A DNA stretch of 64,000 nt, taken from contig NZ_LMPU01000009.1 in assembly GCF_001423945.1 (NCBI RefSeq), positions 868,416-932,415 of the forward strand. The letters are read 5' to 3'. This DNA comes from Pedobacter sp. Leaf194 (GTDB lineage Bacteria; Bacteroidota; Bacteroidia; Sphingobacteriales; Sphingobacteriaceae). Under the pieces are notes generated by a model, which was not told where the DNA came from, searched no databases, and saw only the letters and a list, made by a program, of their open reading frames with translations. The position numbers were made by a program, and so were the translations under genes. Below, one piece after another: positions 36,876-46,967 of the stretch (its first letter is position 1; the number at the start of each line of letters is the position of its first letter).

Positions 36876-37703
36876 ATGAGTGAAACGCAGGACGCAAGGG
36901 TGGTATACTTATCGCTCGACCACATCGAGCCATCAGTTGAAACACTGTTGAAAAGGTACCACGTGCACCTTTATTGCCATAAAGGAAAATTAGCTTTTAT
37001 TTTTGGCGATCAGCTTCTGGCCTGTAAGGCCGGGCAGTTTTTATTCTGGTTTGCCGAATCGAGGTGGAGCATTAAATCCGTATCGAAGGGATTTAAAGCC
37101 ACGGTGTTACTTGTAGAAAAGCGTTTCCTGCTGGATAATGTGCCTGACCAAGGTTGGAGCATTAATGCACAGCTTCATTCGAGGGTGCACCCGGTTAAAG
37201 ATATTCGCTCCAAAGCAGAAAGAGAGAAAATTTTAAACAACTTTAAATGGTTGCTTTTACGTTTCGAGGAAACGGAACACCGTTTTTATGAGGAAGCGCT
37301 GAAACTTCAAATGCAGCTGTTTATTTTAGAAATGTGGCATAGTTTCGCTAATGAGTACGAACGCCGGCGCCATAGCTTGCAAACCGGAACATTATACGAG
37401 CAGTTTATTAATTTACTGCAACAGCACTGCCTAACTCAAAGGGAAGTACAGTTTTACGCCAATGCATTAAACATTACCCCTAAATACCTAAATTATCTTT
37501 GTAAAATTCACTCCGACCGAACCGCGTCCAGCTGGATACACGGACACGCCAAAGAAAGGATCATCCTTTTGTTGCAAAACAGGCACCTGAACATTGCCGA
37601 AATTGCCGAAGAAATGCAGTTTAGCAGTACTTCTTTTTTTACCAGGTATGTTAAAAAAATTTTAGGGCAAACACCAAGTAGTTTCAGGATGAGGTTAGAC
37701 TAG
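36876..37703 (+). CDS. AraC family transcriptional regulator
   Basis: 275 residues. The N-terminal cupin-like region (about 20-120) may bind an effector. The C-terminal pair of helix-turn-helix motifs covers about 175-275, with FYANALNITPKYLNYLCK and NIAEIAEEMQFSSTSFFTRYVKKILGQTPSSFR. It is divergent from the acetyltransferase / cupin / CMD operon, 103 bp away, and probably controls it (inference). Confidence 0.9.
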   Translation: MSETQDARVVYLSLDHIEPSVETLLKRYHVHLYCHKGKLAFIFGDQLLACKAGQFLFWFAESRWSIKSVSKGFKATVLLVEKRFLLDNVPDQGWSINAQLHSRVHPVKDIRSKAEREKILNNFKWLLLRFEETEHRFYEEALKLQMQLFILEMWHSFANEYERRRHSLQTGTLYEQFINLLQQHCLTQREVQFYANALNITPKYLNYLCKIHSDRTASSWIHGHAKERIILLLQNRHLNIAEIAEEMQFSSTSFFTRYVKKILGQTPSSFRMRLD

Positions 37704-38038
37704 GCTAAAATACTGCTCTAAACGAACCGATTAGCCGGCTCAGCAATACATCGAAATTTGCAGGTATTGGCAAGAAAAAAGGGTAAAAACTTTACTGTCT
37801 CATTTGCTGAGGGACTCCCGTTCGCTTTATGTTAAACAAAAAAATATTTCCGAGGTGAAAAAATGCACAAACCGGAATTTGTATGTAGTCGAAACCACGT
37901 TGCTTACTCGTGTGGCCGTTAAGGAAAAATCAAAAAATGCTTTTATAAACTAACACATACCCTACGTGTTTTACGGTAATTATCACGTAATAAAGCAATT
38001 AGCCGCTCCTATATTCCAATAATAAAATGATAACTGTC
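37704..38038. other. Non-coding gap before the heme peroxidase
   Basis: 335 bases with no credible gene on either strand. Near its end are TACGTG (37963-37968) and CACGTA (37984-37989), an inverted repeat with a 15-bp spacer, which could be a regulator site for the peroxidase gene. Confidence 0.5.
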
Positions 38039-38067
38039 TATATTTAGTTAACCAGAAACTAAATATA
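38039..38067. promoter_or_regulatory. 11-bp perfect inverted repeat at the heme peroxidase start
   Basis: TATATTTAGTT, a 7-nt spacer, then AACTAAATATA, ending 5 nt before the ATG at 38073. It may be an operator overlapping the promoter or an RNA hairpin covering the ribosome entry site. The arms contain only one G-C pair, which argues for a protein-binding site. Confidence 0.6.
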
Positions 38068-38072
38068 AAATT

Positions 38073-39587
38073 ATGAGCAGACATGGAGCCCTCTATCAGG
38101 ACATAGTCCCTTTTACGTCCCGATTTTACGACAAAGGTAAATTCGGGAGAATCTTTCCCTCTCTTCCGCCTTTCGCGGCGGATACAAAAAAAGTTCGCGA
38201 AGCACTTATCGATATTGGCAAAAAAGGCGGAATAATGGACGCAAAGGATGATTTGACAAAAGACCCGGTAGAGTTAATCACTAACCCCCTTCTGCAGGTG
38301 AATAATCCGAATTCGCCTGTGATGAGTGCAGGAATGACCTTTTTGGGGCAGTTCATCGACCACGACATAACATTTGATCCAACTTCCAGCCTTGAGCGTC
38401 AAAGCGATCCTGAGTTTATCGAAAATTTCAGAACGCCTTCACTCGCCCTGGATAACGTTTATGGAAGTGGCCCGGGTGCTTCTCCGCATCTTTATGATCA
38501 ATCGGATGGGCTCGGAATTAAAATGCTTTTACATCCGATGGGGGTGAAAGGCAAAGATGATATTGATAAATGCGATTTACCACGAAATTCCCAAAATACA
38601 GCGCTGATTGGTGATCCAAGAAATGATGAGAATCTCATCGTTTCACAGCTGCAGGTGCTCTTCCTGAGGTTTCATAATGCGGTTGTAGATGCTTTGCGGG
38701 CAAAATATCCGTCAAAATCTCCAGGCGTAATTTTTACGGAAGCTCAAGAGCTGGTACGCTGGCATTATCAATGGATATTATTGCATGAATTTCTGCCTTT
38801 GCTTTGCGGACAGGAGGTAGTTGATGATATTTTAAACAAGGGAAGGCAGTTTTACGGCTGGCACAACAGCCCATTCATTCCGGTTGAGTTTTCAGTTGCT
38901 GCCTATCGGTTTGGCCACAGTCAGATCCGTCCATCTTACAGGGCCAATTTTGGCATTGCAAACAAGCCAAATCCTGCGCCTTTTTTTGCAGATATATTTG
39001 ATTTCTCGGCAGATCCGCTGCATGCGGACCCAAATGATTTGAGGGGCGGAAAAAGGGCAGAACGGAGATTTTTGGACTGGCATACCTTTTTCAACCTTGG
39101 GGATGGGAGCATGCGCCCGAATAAACTGATCGATACCAAACTATCTTCACCCCTATTTCAATTACCAGGTTTCGCCTCGGCAGATGTAATTTCCCTGGCG
39201 TCCAGAAACCTGCTTAGGAGCCTGACCTTTGGGCTGCCATCCGGACAAAGAGTAGCCCATGCTATGCGTATGCAACCGATGGATGCTGAAGTATTTGAAG
39301 ATTTAAAGCACTACAAAGTAAATTTCGAACATAGTACACCCCTATGGTTTTATATTTTAAAAGAGGCCGAAACACAGCAGATGGGTTTAAAACTTGGTGA
39401 GGTTGGGTCGAGGATAGTAACAGAAGTTTTTGTTGGGTTGTTAGAGGGTGATAACACATCCTTCCTCTCTCAAAATCCGTTTTGGAAGCCCTGTTTGCCC
39501 TGCTGGGAACCATATAGAAACAACAAGCACTTCACCATCGCCGATCTTTGCCGCATTGCTGAAGGAAAAGTTCAGATTTCTCTTTAA
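38073..39587 (+). CDS. Animal-type (peroxidase-cyclooxygenase) heme peroxidase
   Basis: 504 residues, no signal peptide. The distal histidine lies in GQFIDHDITFDP (His97), the conserved core in DPRNDENLIVSQLQVLFLRFHN, and the proximal histidine in FRFGHSQIRPSY-type sequence (here YRFGHSQIRPSY, His282). The length is near that of bacterial peroxidase-cyclooxygenase superfamily proteins. It should oxidise substrates with hydrogen peroxide. Lack of a signal peptide makes a cytoplasmic location or unusual export likely. It is preceded by a strong inverted repeat and followed by a stem-loop. Confidence 0.9.
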   Translation: MSRHGALYQDIVPFTSRFYDKGKFGRIFPSLPPFAADTKKVREALIDIGKKGGIMDAKDDLTKDPVELITNPLLQVNNPNSPVMSAGMTFLGQFIDHDITFDPTSSLERQSDPEFIENFRTPSLALDNVYGSGPGASPHLYDQSDGLGIKMLLHPMGVKGKDDIDKCDLPRNSQNTALIGDPRNDENLIVSQLQVLFLRFHNAVVDALRAKYPSKSPGVIFTEAQELVRWHYQWILLHEFLPLLCGQEVVDDILNKGRQFYGWHNSPFIPVEFSVAAYRFGHSQIRPSYRANFGIANKPNPAPFFADIFDFSADPLHADPNDLRGGKRAERRFLDWHTFFNLGDGSMRPNKLIDTKLSSPLFQLPGFASADVISLASRNLLRSLTFGLPSGQRVAHAMRMQPMDAEVFEDLKHYKVNFEHSTPLWFYILKEAETQQMGLKLGEVGSRIVTEVFVGLLEGDNTSFLSQNPFWKPCLPCWEPYRNNKHFTIADLCRIAEGKVQISL

Positions 39588-39592
39588 AATAC

Positions 39593-39625
39593 GGGTGCTC
39601 AGGATAATGCCGGTTCTGAGCGCCC
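39593..39625 (+). other. Stem-loop after the heme peroxidase
   Basis: GGGTGCTCAG pairs with CTGAGCGCCC (one G-U) around a 13-nt loop. No T run follows, so it is a weak intrinsic terminator at best; it may stabilise the 3' end of the mRNA. Confidence 0.5.
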
Positions 39626-39673
39626 AATAAATAACCAGGTTTTACCAGGCTCATTTAATCTAATTTAACTTTT

Positions 39674-40156
39674 ATGAAAAAATATATGATATCTTGTTTA
39701 CTCATTTTGAGTCTGAGGGGTTTTTCTCAAACGAGTGAAACGGCAATCAGGAACATTGTCCGTCAACAGCAAACTTACTGGAATCAAAATAACATTGCAG
39801 GTTATACCGGTTTCTTCTCTGATGATTGCGTACTAATTAACTTTTTAGGACTTTACTGGAAGGGAAGAAAACAGATTGAGAGTGAATTTAATAAGATTAA
39901 TGAATGCTGTATTAAGCCAACTGAAGTTAAACTTGAAGTGTTAGATATTAAATTCACCAGTTCTGCATCTGCTGTAACCCATATAAAAGAAACGCTCACT
40001 GCTAAAGCAGATTACACGGTTCCCGGAGGTGTTGTTAACAAGGGAACTGTTAACCATAAATTCATCACAGCGGTGCTCGAAAAAAAGCAGGGTATCTGGA
40101 AAATTTTTGCCATGCAGGTAACACAAGTGGTTCCGTTTCCCGGGCCAGGGAGATAG
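39674..40156 (+). CDS. SnoaL/DUF4440-like protein, exported
   Basis: 160 residues with a short signal peptide (MKKYMISCLLILSLRGFSQ). The mature part has the NTF2-like pattern: RNIVRQQQTYWNQNNIAGYTGFFSDD, then strands with VLINFLGLYWKGRKQIESEF and a C-terminal WKIFAMQVTQV. Such folds bind small molecules or act as isomerases or accessory proteins; function is not known. It follows the peroxidase by 86 nt and could be co-transcribed. Confidence 0.75.
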   Translation: MKKYMISCLLILSLRGFSQTSETAIRNIVRQQQTYWNQNNIAGYTGFFSDDCVLINFLGLYWKGRKQIESEFNKINECCIKPTEVKLEVLDIKFTSSASAVTHIKETLTAKADYTVPGGVVNKGTVNHKFITAVLEKKQGIWKIFAMQVTQVVPFPGPGR

Positions 40157-40686
40157 GAGCTAATAAAGACGTTTTGATGCTCATGGGTAACCCATTCGCA
40201 ACTTAGCTTAGATTAACTTCCAAGCCAATTCAAACCGGCAGCTCAAAGCAATAGGCACAACATTGTACACAGAAACTTCTATTATGGCAAAGGAGTAATG
40301 TTAAGAAATACCGGATGATTAAATACAACCTCGATGCGTCTTGCGGCTGAAAGCTCATGCGGTAAACTTTTCAGTTACCAATGCTACCGACCTGCACCAG
40401 CGCATCGTAATTCTTCAATCTTTCAATCGAAAGTAGGAATGCTTTTTCTTTGTCGTGAACGACTTGCAACCTCATTAATTCGGTTGTTGAGGCTGACGAT
40501 CAATTTGCAGCTTTTGAAATCCCAGGAAATAATCGAAACCAAAAAGATAAATTAATGTTGCTTTCCTGTAAGCACGTAAGTTTACAAACTGAAATCGAAA
40601 GCATAATATCGCATTCAGTTTGCAGCTATATACGGAAACAGACATTTTAATTTTTGGGCAGTGTGCCGTTGTTTTTTTGATCAATT
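40157..40686. other. Non-coding gap before the antiporter
   Basis: 530 bases. Short frames exist (for example 40334-40555 +) but lack family resemblance and start context. I see no repeat, RNA gene or terminator in it. Confidence 0.5.
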
Positions 40687-40797
40687 ATGAGAAATTCTGA
40701 CGCCACTTTATTTTATTTTAAAACAACGGATGACCTCAATTTGGCGAACAACCTCGATACTATGGCTGCATTTTCAATTTCTTTAAATATTAGATAA
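40687..40797 (+). CDS. Possible 36-aa peptide coupled to the antiporter
   Basis: ATG at 40687; the TAA at 40795-40797 shares its last base with the antiporter ATG (TAATG). The peptide begins MRNSDATLFYFKTTDDLN and is mostly polar. The exact overlap suggests translational coupling, perhaps a leader peptide, but length and composition do not exclude chance. Confidence 0.35.
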   Translation: MRNSDATLFYFKTTDDLNLANNLDTMAAFSISLNIR

Positions 40798-42026
40798 TGA
40801 GCCAGTATATCCTATTAATGCTAATCGCGGGGATTGCCAGTATTGGCATGGCCTTTATCCCCGCACTGGCAAAAAAACTAGGCTTATCATATGCAATTAT
40901 TTATGTGGCAATTGGTGTTTTAATCTACCTAATCTGGCCCAAAGTGTTGCCATCCCCTCTCCCACAGCATGATAATAGCCTTGTGGTGCATTTGACAGAG
41001 CTTATTGTTATCATCTCTTTAATGGGTACCGCCATCAAAATCGACCGAAGTTTTTCTTTTCGGAAATGGTCTACGCCGCTAAGGCTGATACTCATCGCCA
41101 TGACATTGGCTATTTTAATTTCTTCATTGCTGGGTTTTTTCGTTCTGGGTCTAAATTTATCCGCTGCGCTTTTACTGGCCGCAGTGCTCGCACCTACAGA
41201 TCCTGTGCTCGCCGCGGATGTGCAGGTTGGACCTCCAAATGAGCACGGAAAATCCGAGCCGCGATTTGCATTGACCTCAGAGGCAGGCCTTAATGATGGC
41301 CTAGCTTTCCCATTTACCTGGCTTGCAATCGTGATCGCCTCGCAGGGCGTTAGTTCGTCTTCTTTATGGCACTGGACTTGGTTTTATTTGGTGTACAAAA
41401 TTGCCGCAGGCTTAATTATAGGCTGGCTGTGCGGCAAACTCGTAGGCTATCTGGTGTTTTCAATTTCAGAGAAATATCGCTTACTAAAAGCGTCTGATGG
41501 TTTTCTTGCCATCTCGCTCACCTTTATAACCTATGCAATTACCGAATCATTTCACGCTTACGGATTTATTGCTGTGTTTGTTGCCGGCATTACGCTTCGG
41601 CACTACGAAAAAGGCCATGAATACCATAAACAACTCCATTCCTTTACCGACCAGATGGAACGGATGCTTCTTGCTGTATTGCTAATATTTTTTGGTGGTT
41701 CTCTGGTTGGCGGCATTCTTGCGCCACTAAATTTGAAGATGGCACTCGTGTCAATCGGATTTGTGATTGTTTTGCGCCCGGTAGTTTCTTTTATTTCGCT
41801 ATTAGGAAATTCAACTCCGCTTAAGGAAAAATTTGCAATCAGCTTCTTCGGTATTCGAGGTATGGGCTCAATCTATTACCTGGCTTTTGCCTTCGGTGAA
41901 GCAAAATTTAAGCAGCAGGATGCACTTTGGGCTATTGTAACCTTTACCATTCTTATTTCCGTGATATTACATGGCCTAACAGCAGCCCCGGTTATGAAAC
42001 GCATCGGAACTAAAAAGAATAAATAG
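40797..42026 (+). CDS. Cation:proton antiporter (CPA1/NhaP type)
   Basis: 409 residues, about twelve membrane helices. The family ion-binding region AAVLAPTDPVLAADVQVGPP is clear, followed by LTSEAGLNDGLAFPFTW with the conserved acidic residue, and the C-terminal SFFGIRGMGSIYYLAFA. It exchanges Na+ (or K+) for H+ across the inner membrane. There is no C-terminal RCK or USP domain. It is convergent with the large hybrid kinase, with a hairpin between them. Confidence 0.92.
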   Translation: MSQYILLMLIAGIASIGMAFIPALAKKLGLSYAIIYVAIGVLIYLIWPKVLPSPLPQHDNSLVVHLTELIVIISLMGTAIKIDRSFSFRKWSTPLRLILIAMTLAILISSLLGFFVLGLNLSAALLLAAVLAPTDPVLAADVQVGPPNEHGKSEPRFALTSEAGLNDGLAFPFTWLAIVIASQGVSSSSLWHWTWFYLVYKIAAGLIIGWLCGKLVGYLVFSISEKYRLLKASDGFLAISLTFITYAITESFHAYGFIAVFVAGITLRHYEKGHEYHKQLHSFTDQMERMLLAVLLIFFGGSLVGGILAPLNLKMALVSIGFVIVLRPVVSFISLLGNSTPLKEKFAISFFGIRGMGSIYYLAFAFGEAKFKQQDALWAIVTFTILISVILHGLTAAPVMKRIGTKKNK

Positions 42027-42049
42027 TTGCCATCCGGACTGCTGGCAAC
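42026..42049. other. Hairpin between convergent antiporter and hybrid kinase genes
   Basis: GTTGCCA/TGGCAAC, 7-bp stem with a 10-nt loop. No T run follows on either strand. It may contribute to 3'-end formation for one or both genes. Confidence 0.4.
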
Positions 42050-42090
42050 CATTTAAACCCATTGATTTTTCATCGAACATGATTACGGCA

Positions 42091-45000
42091 TCATTTCAGG
42101 TACCTCGAAGTTAAAATTTCAGTGAGCAATGAAATTTCTGTAATAAATTCTCTTTGGAGACTTGCCGGCAAGTCACTATCCATCTCATCAAGTACCTCCA
42201 GTTTGCCTGAAAGTTCGGCCAGATAGACGAGCCCTGCAGATACCGAGGTGCCATATAGCTTATGGCCAAGCAACCTGATGTTTTCAAGTTCACCACCCGC
42301 AACGTACCCATTCAGATCAATTAATGATTGCTGCAGCTGACTTATTGTTAGTGAGGCTATCCTTGCTAACTTCTCCTTATTTTCGCCATAATACACTTTT
42401 AGTTTAGCTGCATCGAAATGTGCATTAACATCCTCAGCAAGCGCAACCTGATTGCTTTGCTCCTCCTGCTGTGCATCCAGCCAACGGCCAAGAACGGTTT
42501 CGAGTGTGCCTGTTAGAATAGGTTTCGTTATAAAATCGTCCATACCTGCTTCGAGGCATTTTTCTCTTTCTCCGGAAATATTTCCAGCAGTAACGGCAAT
42601 AATTGGCGTACGCTTATTGGTTTCAGCCTCCCTGATCGCCGCAGAAGCCTGATAACCGTTCATTACCGGCATCTGTACATCCATCAAGATTAAGTCTGGA
42701 GATGTTAAAACAAATTGTTCAAAACCCTCCTGACCGTTTTTAGCTTCCATAATTTTTGCGGCGGGATAGAGCTTGCTAATCAATGTTCTGGTTAAAAAGC
42801 GGTTTACTTCATTGTCCTCAACGATTAATATTGTGCAACTTTCTGGTGTTACAACCTCGCTGCTCAATACCCGCGGCTGCAACGCTGCCTGTGCAGGTTC
42901 TTTCTCCAAAACGTGGAGCCGTGAAAGTGCATTGTATAAGTCGGGCATTTTAATGGGTTTCACTAATCGGTGACTCACATGTAGGGTGCGGCTTGCATTA
43001 ATAAGCGTGCTGTCGTCGGCCGAACTATGCAGCAACAGAATTGGTAATTCTTCATGGCTGGAAAAAAAAGTCTGCCTGATTTTGGCTGTTGTTTCCAGGC
43101 CATCCATAAAAGGCATATGATAGTCCATCAGTACGGCATCATAACGTTTTCCGCTGGCAAGATGCTGTAGTGCCTCAAAACCGTTTTTAGCCAAATCGCT
43201 TTCAATGTGTTTCAATTTAAGCATATCCGACAGGATGTGACGGTTATTGTCATTATCATCTACAATAAGGATATTTTTGAGCGAATCTATAGCCTCCCAG
43301 TTTACTGCCTCTCCTTGTTCACAATCCAGCAATATGTCGAAATAAAAGGTACTTCCAATTCCAGGTGTACTTAGCAGTTGCAACCTGCTGCCCATCATGC
43401 GCAAAAGCTTGTTAGATATGGTTAAGCCCAGCCCGGTTCCACCATATTTTTTTGTGGTCGAAGAATCTTCCTGCGCAAAAGCATCAAAAATCTTTTCCTG
43501 CTTATCCTGCTGAATTCCGATTCCTGTATCGCGGACACTAAAGCGGAAAAGACATTTCTCATCGAGCTTCTCTAATGGCTGAACTTTAAGTTCAATTTCG
43601 CCCTGTTCTGTAAATTTAGATGCATTGCCCAACAGATTTATCAAAACCTGTTTCAACCTCACATCATCAACCCATATAAAACGTGGTAAATCGGGTGCCA
43701 GATTTAACAGCATCTCCAGGTTTTTCGACTGTATCTGATAGGTTGTAATATCAGTAGCCTGAAAGGTCATCTCAAAAAGGTCGCATTTTTCGATGTCGAG
43801 CTCAAATTTTCCGGCTTCAATCTTCGAAAAATCGAGAATATCATTGATGATATTTAGTAACGCACCCGCAGACTGGCTTACGATTTTAAGGTATTGCTGC
43901 TGGGTTTCATCAAGCTTGGTTTTAAGTACCAAATCGGTAAAACCGATAACGCCATTAAGTGGGGTACGGATTTCGTGGCTCATATTTGCCAGAAATTCAG
44001 ATTTGGCCAGGTTTGCCTCATCAGCATGTATCCTTGCCGCCCTTAGTTCTTCTCGCTGGGCTATCATGCCCGAAATGTCCTGCGTAAATATCATCATCCC
44101 GCCGATTACAAATTCTGATTTATACCAGGGCCTCATTTCGAGCGTAATAAAGTGCTGCTTTTCGGTAAGCGAATCGACAAATACATCCTCTTCTCGTCTA
44201 TCAACCTTTCCCTTTAAAATTTCCCGATGGCGTAGTTTTCGTTCCTCATCCAGGTTAGGGAACATGGTATAGTGCGAGGCACCTATAATGTTTTGCGCTG
44301 CAAAGTTATAATCTTCCATCCATTTTCGGCTTACGGCGAGGTAACGCATATCGTTATCTAGCATGGCTACCGCCGCAGGCGTGTGTTCGATAAAGGCAAG
44401 CAAACGGGCACGCTCTGTGGCAAGCTCGGCCTCCATTTGCTTTTGTTTTGTGATGTCTGTTGCTACGCCAAGATAGCCCGCAGATTCGCCTTTCGGGTCG
44501 GTAATGGATGATACGGTTAGCGAAATATCGAAACGCCCGCCACTGCTGGATTTGTAAATAAGCTCGTGGGTGGCGGTACCGGCACCAGACGAGCTTTCGA
44601 AATAATGCTTAAGATCTTTAGGTTTAAACTTATCTGCGGCTGCGTTTGCACCGGTAAAAATGGCTTCCTCATGGTGGTCAAAAAAATCAGGCATTTGTGC
44701 GCCAAGCATTTCAGATGCCCGGTAACCTAAAAGCTGTTCGGCACCTTTGTTAAATACAGTAATCCGCCCAACATTATCTGTCGCGATAATACATAGGTCG
44801 GCCGCAGCATCAAGTACATCATCCAAAAGCTTTTTCGATGCACCAAGCGCAATTTCTGATCGCTTGGATTTATCAATATCCTGAAAGGTACCAAACAAAC
44901 GAGTGCACACTCCATCGCTAAAAACGGCGTTTCCAATCGCCCGCACCCAAAGTTCCCTCCCCCGGCCATCAACCATTTCCAGCTCCAAATCATAAGGATT

Positions 45001-46386
45001 TCCTGTTTGCATAATGTCTGCCACAGCCTCATTAATTTTGTTTCTGCTCTCTCCGGGTTTATAAAAATTTATAGCGGTAGTTATGTCGGGCATAAATGTT
45101 TCTTCAACCCCATGAATTTCCCGTGTAACAGGTGTCCATTCGATTCCCTGTTTAGCAACGTCAAGCTCCCATCCGCCAACACGGGCAACGTTGTTTGTTT
45201 GTTCAAGAATGGCTTTGGTGTGCCGAAGGTCGTTCTCCAGTGCATGCCTGTCGGTAATATCAACGGCGTTGCCGATGACATAAGCTTCACCTTGCTCATC
45301 TGTTTGAAGTACGTTCGAAAACATCCAGATTCGCTCGGTACCATTTTTGGCGCAAGTAATCATCTGGCCTTTAACATGGTCAAGTTTTGCTATTGCTTTC
45401 AAATATTCGTCTAAATATTCATGCCTTTTTTTGGGTACAATATCATAGAGCCCTTTGCCGTCAAGCTCGGCTTTCGTATAGCCGAGAATATGTGCTCCGG
45501 ATTCATTTACAGAAATGAATTTACCATGAAGGTCATGGATGCACATCAGGCCCTGTGAGTTTTCAAAGAAAACTTTGAACTTATTTTCGCTTAACGCAAG
45601 TTTTTGTTGTTTCTCAATTTCGTATGTTATGTCTCGCCCAATAGCCGAAACCTTTCCTGTTGTTGGTACAACAGTTGCCACCCATTCTACAGTACGGTAA
45701 GTATTGCGTGCGGTTAGTAGCCGGTGTTTAAATTTAACGCTTCCTGCTCTCGAAACCAACCTGCCAAGTCTGGCAATGGTTTTTCTCCGGTCCGTTTCGT
45801 AAACAAAATCGAAAAGCGACTTACCAACAATCTCCGCATCTTCCCAGCCCAATATTCGCTGGAAACTTGGATTAACACGCTCTATTACGCCCGCCGTTGA
45901 GCAGATGCATATCAGGTCTTCTGACAGTTCAAAGAGTTCAGCGTAATTTTCGAGGTCGCTACAGGATTCTTCTTCATATAAGCGGCCAAGTTGTATGCAC
46001 AACACTTCCATAGCTTCTGCCTGTGCAGCACTTAGCTGTATTTCTTTTTCATCGAAAACCGCCAGAACACCAATCACTAACCCATTTTCACCCAGGATGG
46101 GAAAGGCACTTAAAAATTGAAATGGTGTTTTCGTTTGAAAGGTAGCTATTGCCTGCTGAACTTCAGCAGCAGGCTCAATCAGCCCGGGCAAAAGAGCCCA
46201 CAGTTCTTTTTGGCTGTAGTAATTTAAGATTTCTGCGAGCCCGGTTCCTTTAAAATCCTGACCGGTTCGCCCGACAATAAAATGCCCGCATCCACAGATT
46301 ATTCTTGAGATAGAAGCCACTTCTGTAATCTCGTTCATTCCTAGCACCCTGTTGGTAGCATCTTCTTGAGTTAATCCCCTCTTCAT
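42091..46386 (-). CDS. Large hybrid sensor kinase: GAF, five PAS, HisKA, HATPase, two REC, HPt
   Basis: 1431 residues, no membrane helix. In order: a GAF domain (about 15-140), five PAS/PAC modules (about 150-780), HisKA with FLANMSHEIRTPLNGVIGF (about 800-865), HATPase_c (GTGLGLTISNKLL), receiver 1 with VLMDYHMPFMDG, receiver 2 with LILMDVQMPVMNG, and an HPt domain with the histidine in LLGHKLYGTS. This is a full phosphorelay in one cytoplasmic protein. GAF and PAS domains commonly bind heme, flavin, nucleotides or small molecules. No dedicated output regulator is beside it. Confidence 0.93.
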   Translation of the reverse strand: MKRGLTQEDATNRVLGMNEITEVASISRIICGCGHFIVGRTGQDFKGTGLAEILNYYSQKELWALLPGLIEPAAEVQQAIATFQTKTPFQFLSAFPILGENGLVIGVLAVFDEKEIQLSAAQAEAMEVLCIQLGRLYEEESCSDLENYAELFELSEDLICICSTAGVIERVNPSFQRILGWEDAEIVGKSLFDFVYETDRRKTIARLGRLVSRAGSVKFKHRLLTARNTYRTVEWVATVVPTTGKVSAIGRDITYEIEKQQKLALSENKFKVFFENSQGLMCIHDLHGKFISVNESGAHILGYTKAELDGKGLYDIVPKKRHEYLDEYLKAIAKLDHVKGQMITCAKNGTERIWMFSNVLQTDEQGEAYVIGNAVDITDRHALENDLRHTKAILEQTNNVARVGGWELDVAKQGIEWTPVTREIHGVEETFMPDITTAINFYKPGESRNKINEAVADIMQTGNPYDLELEMVDGRGRELWVRAIGNAVFSDGVCTRLFGTFQDIDKSKRSEIALGASKKLLDDVLDAAADLCIIATDNVGRITVFNKGAEQLLGYRASEMLGAQMPDFFDHHEEAIFTGANAAADKFKPKDLKHYFESSSGAGTATHELIYKSSSGGRFDISLTVSSITDPKGESAGYLGVATDITKQKQMEAELATERARLLAFIEHTPAAVAMLDNDMRYLAVSRKWMEDYNFAAQNIIGASHYTMFPNLDEERKLRHREILKGKVDRREEDVFVDSLTEKQHFITLEMRPWYKSEFVIGGMMIFTQDISGMIAQREELRAARIHADEANLAKSEFLANMSHEIRTPLNGVIGFTDLVLKTKLDETQQQYLKIVSQSAGALLNIINDILDFSKIEAGKFELDIEKCDLFEMTFQATDITTYQIQSKNLEMLLNLAPDLPRFIWVDDVRLKQVLINLLGNASKFTEQGEIELKVQPLEKLDEKCLFRFSVRDTGIGIQQDKQEKIFDAFAQEDSSTTKKYGGTGLGLTISNKLLRMMGSRLQLLSTPGIGSTFYFDILLDCEQGEAVNWEAIDSLKNILIVDDNDNNRHILSDMLKLKHIESDLAKNGFEALQHLASGKRYDAVLMDYHMPFMDGLETTAKIRQTFFSSHEELPILLLHSSADDSTLINASRTLHVSHRLVKPIKMPDLYNALSRLHVLEKEPAQAALQPRVLSSEVVTPESCTILIVEDNEVNRFLTRTLISKLYPAAKIMEAKNGQEGFEQFVLTSPDLILMDVQMPVMNGYQASAAIREAETNKRTPIIAVTAGNISGEREKCLEAGMDDFITKPILTGTLETVLGRWLDAQQEEQSNQVALAEDVNAHFDAAKLKVYYGENKEKLARIASLTISQLQQSLIDLNGYVAGGELENIRLLGHKLYGTSVSAGLVYLAELSGKLEVLDEMDSDLPASLQREFITEISLLTEILTSRYLK

Positions 46387-46868
46387 ATTTTTATCCCTGC
46401 ATATTTGGCTATTTAAAGTGTCGATGCCATTAAGCGCCCCGCACCCCTTTAAAGCCGTAATATATGAAAAAATATCACTTTGAATAGGTTTCCGTAGCTT
46501 ATTTTAGAAGCCATTTTTCAAGCTAAAAAAATTGACTGGCAACTTTGAAGCTGTAAGCGACTGTGTAAGAATCAACAGCGGTTTTAACAGCCGTAGGATT
46601 TACTTAATTCTTCGGATAAGAATTAATAAATTACCTCATATCAAGATGGCTTTGCGCTTTACCATGCAAGGCGTATTTAATGCGTTTCTGGCACAAACAA
46701 GCATTGTTTTCTGCTGATGTGGAACTTAGGCTAAGCATCGGATAGCGATTTGAACCAAGCCTGATTAAAACTCGTTTTTAGTTCGCCATGCTTCAAACGC
46801 TCTCATTTCAACCTGCTAAAACTTTAGCATTTTTTGTGGGTTATATTTACAAAGATTAATTAATTTCG
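46387..46868. other. Non-coding gap upstream of the hybrid kinase
   Basis: 482 bases. It should hold the kinase promoter on the minus strand, but I could not find a TTG/TAnnTTTG pair. The frame at 46532-46717 + has no start context or family resemblance. Confidence 0.5.
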
Positions 46869-46904
46869 AAAAAAGCAGGCGTATGGATTTACGTCTGCTT
46901 TTTT
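46869..46904 (+). terminator. Intrinsic terminator 1 of the 46.8-47.4 kb group
   Basis: A stem of about 15 bp (AAAAAAGCAGGCGTA with TACGTCTGCTTTTTT, one G-U) with a 6-nt loop and T run. There is no annotated + strand gene for 4.8 kb upstream, so it probably ends an unrecognised short transcript. Confidence 0.8.
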
Positions 46905-46967
46905 CTTTTACAACCAGCTTGTTTATGGAAGGATAAAACAATTGGTGCTTAGCAATGTAGTGACTAT

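Noticed and set aside
46532..46717. 61-aa frame upstream of the cold-shock-like gene
   Set aside because: No start context, family resemblance or coding-like composition.
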